Shown here: one piece after another, positions 43,589 to 48,394 of the stretch
Layout of the letters: each line of letters begins with the position of its first letter
Position numbering within the stretch: the stretch's first letter is position 1
Assembly (NCBI GenBank): GCA_017621515.1
Contig: JAGASY010000070.1
Span: forward strand, 1 to 48,394
Direction of reading: 5' to 3'
Source: Bacteroidaceae bacterium
GTDB lineage: Bacteria; Bacteroidota; Bacteroidia; Bacteroidales; Bacteroidaceae
DNA length: 48,394 nucleotides
Notes under the pieces: model-generated
What the model saw: the letters and a program-made list of their open reading frames with translations, nothing else
The model's database searches: none
Told to the model about the DNA's origin: nothing
Made by a program: the position numbers and the translations under genes

Positions 43589-46339
43589 ATGAATAAAAAA
43601 TTTTTTAAGCAGATTTCAAGCGCAACAATTCTTTGGATGCTGGTCACACCCAATATTAATGCAGCCGTTATCAAAGGAATCGTGACCGATCAGGAAACAA
43701 ATGAGCCTCTAATTGGTGCAACAGTATGGGTAACACCCTCAAATACGGGAGCCGTCACAGATTCGGATGGTATATATACTCTTCAGCTTCCCGAAGGAGA
43801 ATACAGTCTTACCGTCAAATATGTAGGATATGCCGATATAAACATGACCGGTGTGACATTGAATACCGACACACTGGTTGTCAATGTGATAATGAAGTCC
43901 GATGCCCATGTTCTGGGTGAAGTCAAGGTGGCAGCTTCGATGAGAAAGGATACTGAGATAAGCTTGATTCAGCAACAACGTGCCGGCTCGGTGGTCTTGT
44001 CCGGAATTTCCGCACAGCAGATAGAGAAGACACAGGACAAGGATGCTTCGGAAGTCATTCGCCGCGTGCCCGGCATTTCCATTATTGATGAGAATTTTGT
44101 GATGGTCAGAGGACTTTCCCAACGGTATAACAATGTGTGGATGAATGGCAGTGCAGTGCCAAGTTCCGAGGCAGACTCAAGAGCATTCTCTTTCGACATA
44201 GTGCCAAGCTCTCAGCTCGACAACATAACGATAGTAAAAAGTCCGGCACCCGAGTATCCGGCAGATTTCACCGGCGGATTCATCTTGGTCAATACAAAGC
44301 AACAGCCGAATGAAGGCGGATTCAACATAGGAGTCGGGACAGGGTTCAACGACCGAACACATTTCCGCAGTTTTCGTGCCACAAACGGGCATTCTCCTTT
44401 TCCGTCAAAATCACTTGTCACCTATCCGGGCTACAATGACAGAATCAGCATCACCGACAACCGTTTTGAAAACAACTGGCTTGTCAAGAAACTAAGTCCT
44501 ATTGCTGACCTGAAATTAAATTCGAGTTACACCCATACATGGGAAACAAAGGAGGGAATGAAGTTCGGACTATTGTCCTCAGTCAATTTCTCAAGTTCCT
44601 ATAAGACGATGCCCGACATGGAAAACTCTTTGTATGGACCTTACGACACGTCCAACGACAAAGATGTGGCATTGAGAAAGGCAACAGACAACCAATATGT
44701 CCATGACATACGGTTAGGAGCCATGCTGAATCTGTCGTTGCGTCCTTGTGACGAAAGGCACTTTTTTGAATGGAAGAATGTCTTCAATCTCATCACCAAA
44801 GACCGATATTCTGAACGCATCGGTTTCAATGCTCAGTCTGACAACATCAATGACACGGAATACTATTACTCCTCTCGTCCGACTTATAACACTCAGTTTA
44901 CCGGAAAACATACGTTTGACAATGACTACATAGACTGGAGTATGGGGTATGCGTTTGCCAGAAAAGATTTGCCCGACCGCCGACTCATCCAGCGTACAGA
45001 CCGCACGGAGCAGACTATGGGGATTTATCGAATCAGCCGTGAGTTTACCCGCCTTGACGAACATATAAGTTCACTAAATGCCAACTACCGCCATTCGTTC
45101 AGACTGTCAGGAACTGAACCAGAACTAAAAGCCGGTTTCTACGGTGAATATCGTACCCGCACTTACGACACACGGCAATTCCAATACGGATGGCAGCCGA
45201 ACAATTCGCTTGCACCGGGCTTTATGTTCAATCCTGATGTCCCCGGCAATGTACTCATCGACGAAAATTATGGTCCGGACAAACTGTATCTTTATGAAGA
45301 GGTGAACTATCTCAACAACTACAAAGGCAATCAGTCGCAAGCTTGCGGATACATCGGGATAAACCTCCCCATCAAACAGCTGTCGATATATGCCGGCACA
45401 AGATATGAATTCTGCCGTCAGGAACTGAAGATGAACACCCGTCAGTACGAAGAAAGTCTGCACAGCACAACTTACAACTACAGCGATTTCTTTCCGTCGG
45501 TCAACACCACTTATCGCTTCAACGATTTCCATCAGATACGAGCCGCATACGGCCGCTCCACCAACCGCCCCGAGTTCAGAGAATTATCCTCTTCCGTATT
45601 TTATGATTTTGACCTTGGAAGCTCCGTGATGGGCAATGCCGACTTGAAGGCAGCCTACATTGACAACGTGGATTTGAGGTATGAGTTCTATCCGTCAAAA
45701 GGAGAGATTATCTCTGTAGCGTTGTTCTACAAACACTTCAGCAACCCGATAGAATGGACATACACGGTAGCCGGAGGCACAGACCTTATCTATTCCTTTG
45801 TCAATGCCCACGGAGCAGACAATTATGGCATAGAGATAGACCTTCGGAAGTCGCTTGACTTCATAGGGCTGAAAGACTTCTCGCTGTCCTTCAACGGCGC
45901 ACTCATAAAAAGCAAAGTGACTTTCGATGAAGGTACAAATAACATTGACCGTCCGATGCAGGGACAATCGCCTTACCTCATCAATGCGGGAATATTCTAC
46001 AACAACAGCGACAAAGGCTGGAATGCCGCCGTCCTGTACAACCGTATAGGCAAACGTATTATTGGTGTCGGAAACAGATATGGCACATCTTCTGACGGAA
46101 CGGCCCGCAACATCCCTAATTCTTACGAAATGCCGCGCAACAGTATTGACATATCTGCCGGCAAAAAGTTCGGAAAATGGAACCTGAAACTGGCTGTCAG
46201 AGACATTCTTGCTGAACGCTATCTGTTCAAGCAGATTGAAGAAGTGTCTGTAAATTCACAGAAAAAAAGCATAGAAGAGACCACCCGAAGCTACCGGCCG
46301 GGAAGAAACTTCAATCTGTCGCTCTCGTATGAGTTTTAA
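43589..46339 (+). CDS. TonB-dependent outer-membrane receptor
   Basis: The 916-aa protein has a signal peptide (ATILWMLVTPNINA), a carboxypeptidase-regulatory-like domain (residues about 28-105, IKGIVTDQETNEPLIGATV), a plug domain (about 130-235, DASEVIRRVPGISIID, VRGLSQRYNNVWMNG) and a long beta-barrel ending in FNLSLSYEF. It imports a bulky nutrient using TonB energy. The plug sequence and length differ from SusC-type glycan receptors, and no SusD gene follows. The next gene, 37 bp away, encodes a lipoprotein likely to be its surface partner. The ATG at 43589 is used because the ATG 4 bp earlier hits a stop at once. Confidence 0.93.
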   Translation: MNKKFFKQISSATILWMLVTPNINAAVIKGIVTDQETNEPLIGATVWVTPSNTGAVTDSDGIYTLQLPEGEYSLTVKYVGYADINMTGVTLNTDTLVVNVIMKSDAHVLGEVKVAASMRKDTEISLIQQQRAGSVVLSGISAQQIEKTQDKDASEVIRRVPGISIIDENFVMVRGLSQRYNNVWMNGSAVPSSEADSRAFSFDIVPSSQLDNITIVKSPAPEYPADFTGGFILVNTKQQPNEGGFNIGVGTGFNDRTHFRSFRATNGHSPFPSKSLVTYPGYNDRISITDNRFENNWLVKKLSPIADLKLNSSYTHTWETKEGMKFGLLSSVNFSSSYKTMPDMENSLYGPYDTSNDKDVALRKATDNQYVHDIRLGAMLNLSLRPCDERHFFEWKNVFNLITKDRYSERIGFNAQSDNINDTEYYYSSRPTYNTQFTGKHTFDNDYIDWSMGYAFARKDLPDRRLIQRTDRTEQTMGIYRISREFTRLDEHISSLNANYRHSFRLSGTEPELKAGFYGEYRTRTYDTRQFQYGWQPNNSLAPGFMFNPDVPGNVLIDENYGPDKLYLYEEVNYLNNYKGNQSQACGYIGINLPIKQLSIYAGTRYEFCRQELKMNTRQYEESLHSTTYNYSDFFPSVNTTYRFNDFHQIRAAYGRSTNRPEFRELSSSVFYDFDLGSSVMGNADLKAAYIDNVDLRYEFYPSKGEIISVALFYKHFSNPIEWTYTVAGGTDLIYSFVNAHGADNYGIEIDLRKSLDFIGLKDFSLSFNGALIKSKVTFDEGTNNIDRPMQGQSPYLINAGIFYNNSDKGWNAAVLYNRIGKRIIGVGNRYGTSSDGTARNIPNSYEMPRNSIDISAGKKFGKWNLKLAVRDILAERYLFKQIEEVSVNSQKKSIEETTRSYRPGRNFNLSLSYEF

Positions 46340-46376
46340 CCACAACAAATAACAATCTTATTTTATTAACAAAAGT

Positions 46377-47861
46377 ATGAAGATTAGATTTATGCAAAAA
46401 GGAAAGCTGCTGATGACCGGAATAGTCGTTGCGGCAGGGTTTATGATGAGTTCATGTTCGTCCGACGAGTCTGCACCTTCAGACACTAAAGAGCCGGAGG
46501 TCACTTACAAAGGCAATGTAGCTTATAGCAACGGAATCTTGTTCAATGGTGGGACAGAACTGGGAAACGGAACACAGAACTTCCACTTCACCGGTGACGT
46601 GACACTTGAAAAAGGAACCTATCTGCTGAAAGGATGGGTGTATGTCGATGCTGGTGCGAAGCTGACAATCCCGGCAGGAACCATCATCAAAGGCGACAAG
46701 CAGACAATGGCGTCGCTCATTGTAGAGCCGGGCGGATATGTGGAAATGAAAGGCACTAAGAACGAGCCTATAGTGATGACTTCGGCACAGGCTCCGGGTA
46801 ACCGCCGTCCCGGAGACTGGGGCGGTCTCATCATTTGCGGAAAAGCCCGCAACAACCAGATTACGATGCAGATAGAGGGAGGTCCTACTACCATTCATGG
46901 AGGAGACAACGACAATGACAATTCCGGCATATACCAGTATGTGCGTGTAGAGTTTGCTGGCTATCCGTTTGATACAGACAAGGAAATCAACGGCGTCACT
47001 TTCGGCTCCGTGGGACGTGGCACGACAATAGACCACCTTCAGGTGTCGTACTCTAATGACGACTCATACGAGTGGTTCGGTGGAACTGTCGATTGCAAGT
47101 ATCTCGTGGCATACAAGGGATGGGACGATGAATTTGATACAGACAACGGATTCAGCGGAACCGTAGAATATTGTCTGTCGATACGTAACCCGAGAATTGC
47201 CGACACATCGCAGTCCAACGGTTTCGAGAGCGACAATAACGCAAGCGGCTCAGAAACAATGCCTTTCACTTCAGCCATGTTCCGCCATGTCACATTCATC
47301 GGTCCGATGACAGCCGAAAATGCCGGTTTCCGCAACAGTTCCGAATATATCACGGCAGGGAACGTATTTCCCGGCAATGGCTCAAAGCTCGGACTCTTCC
47401 AATCAGCCATACAGATTCGCCGAAGCAGCAAACTGAATGTAGAGAACCTTTTGGCGGTAGGCTATCCCATTGGTCTCATCATAGACGGAGAGAAGGGCAG
47501 CACTGTGAAATACGCTTCGCAGGGAGAGTTCAAACTCGACAACATCATTTTTGCCGGAATGGGAATCATCGGCAGCGACAAGAACAAATTGTATGAAGAC
47601 TATCTTTACGACTTTGCCACCGGAACAGAAGACAAATCTGTGGAGTCGTTCTCTCACACATTCTTCCTGTCGAATCCTAACAACAAGATAATGGATGAGG
47701 CTGCATTGCAGCTGTCAGACCCGATGAAAACCGGTCAGAACTACTGCCCTTCATCGGTTTTATACGACAGCAAAGGCGGCTATATAGGTGCCTTTAGAGA
47801 TATTTCTGACAATTGGCTTGAAGGATGGACTAATTTTGATCCTCAGAATACAATCTATTGA
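46377..47861 (+). CDS. Surface lipoprotein with a parallel beta-helix fold
   Basis: The 494-aa protein has a lipoprotein signal with the cysteine at residue 27 (GFMMSSCSSDES). The mature part contains repeated helix-turn motifs of a right-handed parallel beta-helix (VYVDAGAKLTIPAGTIIKGD, RRPGDWGGLIICG, YVRVEFAGY). It lies 37 bp after the TonB receptor gene and should be the cell-surface partner that binds the ligand or caps the barrel. The ligand is unknown. A strong terminator follows. Similar proteins are sometimes mislabelled as transporters in databases. Confidence 0.85.
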   Translation: MKIRFMQKGKLLMTGIVVAAGFMMSSCSSDESAPSDTKEPEVTYKGNVAYSNGILFNGGTELGNGTQNFHFTGDVTLEKGTYLLKGWVYVDAGAKLTIPAGTIIKGDKQTMASLIVEPGGYVEMKGTKNEPIVMTSAQAPGNRRPGDWGGLIICGKARNNQITMQIEGGPTTIHGGDNDNDNSGIYQYVRVEFAGYPFDTDKEINGVTFGSVGRGTTIDHLQVSYSNDDSYEWFGGTVDCKYLVAYKGWDDEFDTDNGFSGTVEYCLSIRNPRIADTSQSNGFESDNNASGSETMPFTSAMFRHVTFIGPMTAENAGFRNSSEYITAGNVFPGNGSKLGLFQSAIQIRRSSKLNVENLLAVGYPIGLIIDGEKGSTVKYASQGEFKLDNIIFAGMGIIGSDKNKLYEDYLYDFATGTEDKSVESFSHTFFLSNPNNKIMDEAALQLSDPMKTGQNYCPSSVLYDSKGGYIGAFRDISDNWLEGWTNFDPQNTIY

Positions 47862-47894
47862 TATTGCGACAAAACAAGAATAATAGTCTTCTAA

Positions 47895-47935
47895 CTGCAC
47901 TCCGAAAGTTTTCGTACCTAACTTTTGGAGTGCAG
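47895..47935 (+). terminator. Terminator after the lipoprotein gene
   Basis: CTGCACTCCGAAAGTT (47895-47910) pairs with AACTTTTGGAGTGCAG (47920-47935) with one G-T wobble and a 9-nt loop. Confidence 0.8.
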
Positions 47936-47990
47936 CTCTGTTTAGCTCAAGATACAATCTGTTTCACTTTAGACTACGGTCTAACGCAGA

Positions 47991-48394
47991 AGTCCCATAA
48001 CAAAATTTTTGACATCGCTTTTTGGAATGTAGTTCTATTTTGACAAAATGACAGTATTTTTGTAATTTTAGTTTCAATTTAATGGTTTTGTGTCAAAATA
48101 TTATCTTTCTGATTTTGTCAAATGTTAAAAATCCAAGCCCTCTGGCACGCGTCAAAATGAAGCTCGCCGGACTTTTCTCGAAGAATGGGGATTCTGTGCG
48201 CATTTTCTGAAGCCTCCGCAAAATGTGAAATAGTGTTTCGTTTTGAAGCCGTTCTTTTACATTTATTTATCTCCGGCGAAGAGTTTCTGAAAAAAAACTA
48301 CTAAGTTTTCAAAATTCCAGCGCACTGTCGTCACATTTCCAGCGCACTGTTTTTTTTGCCACAGTGCGCTACTTTTTTATTTGCTGTGCGCTGA
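47991..48394 (+). repeat. Long intergenic repeat, copy E (cut by the window end)
   Basis: The copy begins with CCCATAACAAAATTTTTGAC and carries CCAAGCCCTCTGGCACGCG, GTGAAATAGTGTTTCG, TTTACATTTATTTAT and the first six ladder boxes before the window stops. The next gene lies outside the window, so whether this copy is also between divergent genes cannot be seen. Confidence 0.85.
48274..48394 (+). other. 22-bp-pitch box ladder in long repeat E (partial)
   Basis: Boxes start at 48274, 48296, 48318, 48340, 48362 and 48384, all 22 bp apart: CGGCGAAGAG, AACTACTAAG, CAGCGCACTG (twice), CAGTGCGCTA and CTGTGCGCTG. The ladder runs off the end of the window. Confidence 0.8.

Noticed and set aside
1..48394. 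tRNA, rRNA or known riboswitch elements.
   Set aside because: No cloverleaf with a GGTTCGAATCC-type T-arm, no rRNA signature and no riboswitch consensus was noticed on either strand. A tRNAscan or Infernal run would be decisive.

Overview
The window is a chromosomal segment from a member of the Bacteroidales, most likely a Prevotella- or Bacteroides-like gut or oral anaerobe. The support is an N-succinylornithine-type carbamoyltransferase, a DUF3098 gene inside an ftsX-uppP-truB-queA operon, TAnnTTTG-type -7 promoter boxes, an HU-like protein of the type found in this phylum, a TonB-dependent receptor paired with a lipoprotein, and secreted arabinan-degrading glycosidases. I see no rRNA, tRNA, CRISPR array, phage or intact insertion sequence. 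The genus is inferred, not shown.

Layout. 1-2 kb: an amidohydrolase and an aldo/keto reductase on the minus strand. 3.2-10.5 kb: ychF, lgt, a very large secreted modular protein and a Fic protein. 10.6-11.9 kb: a nucleoside permease on the minus strand. 13.2-17.1 kb: the ftsX-DUF3098-uppP-truB-queA operon. 17.3-20.8 kb: a secreted lyase/beta-helix polysaccharide enzyme sitting between queA and folK. 20.9-26.4 kb: an arabinan locus (AraC regulator, GH51, HU-like gene, frameshifted GH127). 27.6-36.0 kb: ompH, murI, a CPBP protease, a DEAD-box helicase, a succinylornithine carbamoyltransferase, a MATE pump and dusB. 36.1-38.2 kb: a secreted caspase-like protease and a small outer-membrane barrel on the minus strand. 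39.5-47.9 kb: an M16 peptidase, a DUF1016 nuclease-like protein, an ECF sigma factor with a protein joining an anti-sigma-like head to a papain-like C39 domain, then a TonB receptor and a beta-helix lipoprotein.

The most unusual content is not genic. Five long (about 0.7-0.83 kb) non-coding repeats lie at 2.2-3.1, 12.1-12.9, 26.4-27.3, 38.7-39.4 and 48.0 kb to the window end. All have the same orientation, they lie 9-14 kb apart, and the first four all sit between divergently transcribed genes. Inside each is a ladder of about eight or nine 10-bp boxes (many are CAGCGCACTG-like dyads) repeating at a 22-bp pitch, two turns of B-DNA. The pitch is kept even where the spacers differ and where boxes are inverted or swapped. 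This looks like a helically phased protein-binding array, possibly a chromosome-organising element, and I do not recognise it as a described system. A second, short repeat family (core GGAGTCTGTC) occurs at about ten intergenic places, often as inverted pairs. One pair has 40-bp perfect arms and looks like a MITE.

Functionally the window mixes housekeeping genes (translation, tRNA modification, envelope synthesis, folate, arginine) with accessory polysaccharide use (arabinan, uronate-type polymers), surface nutrient uptake and several regulatory or conflict-type genes (Fic, DUF1016, sigma/C39, caspase).
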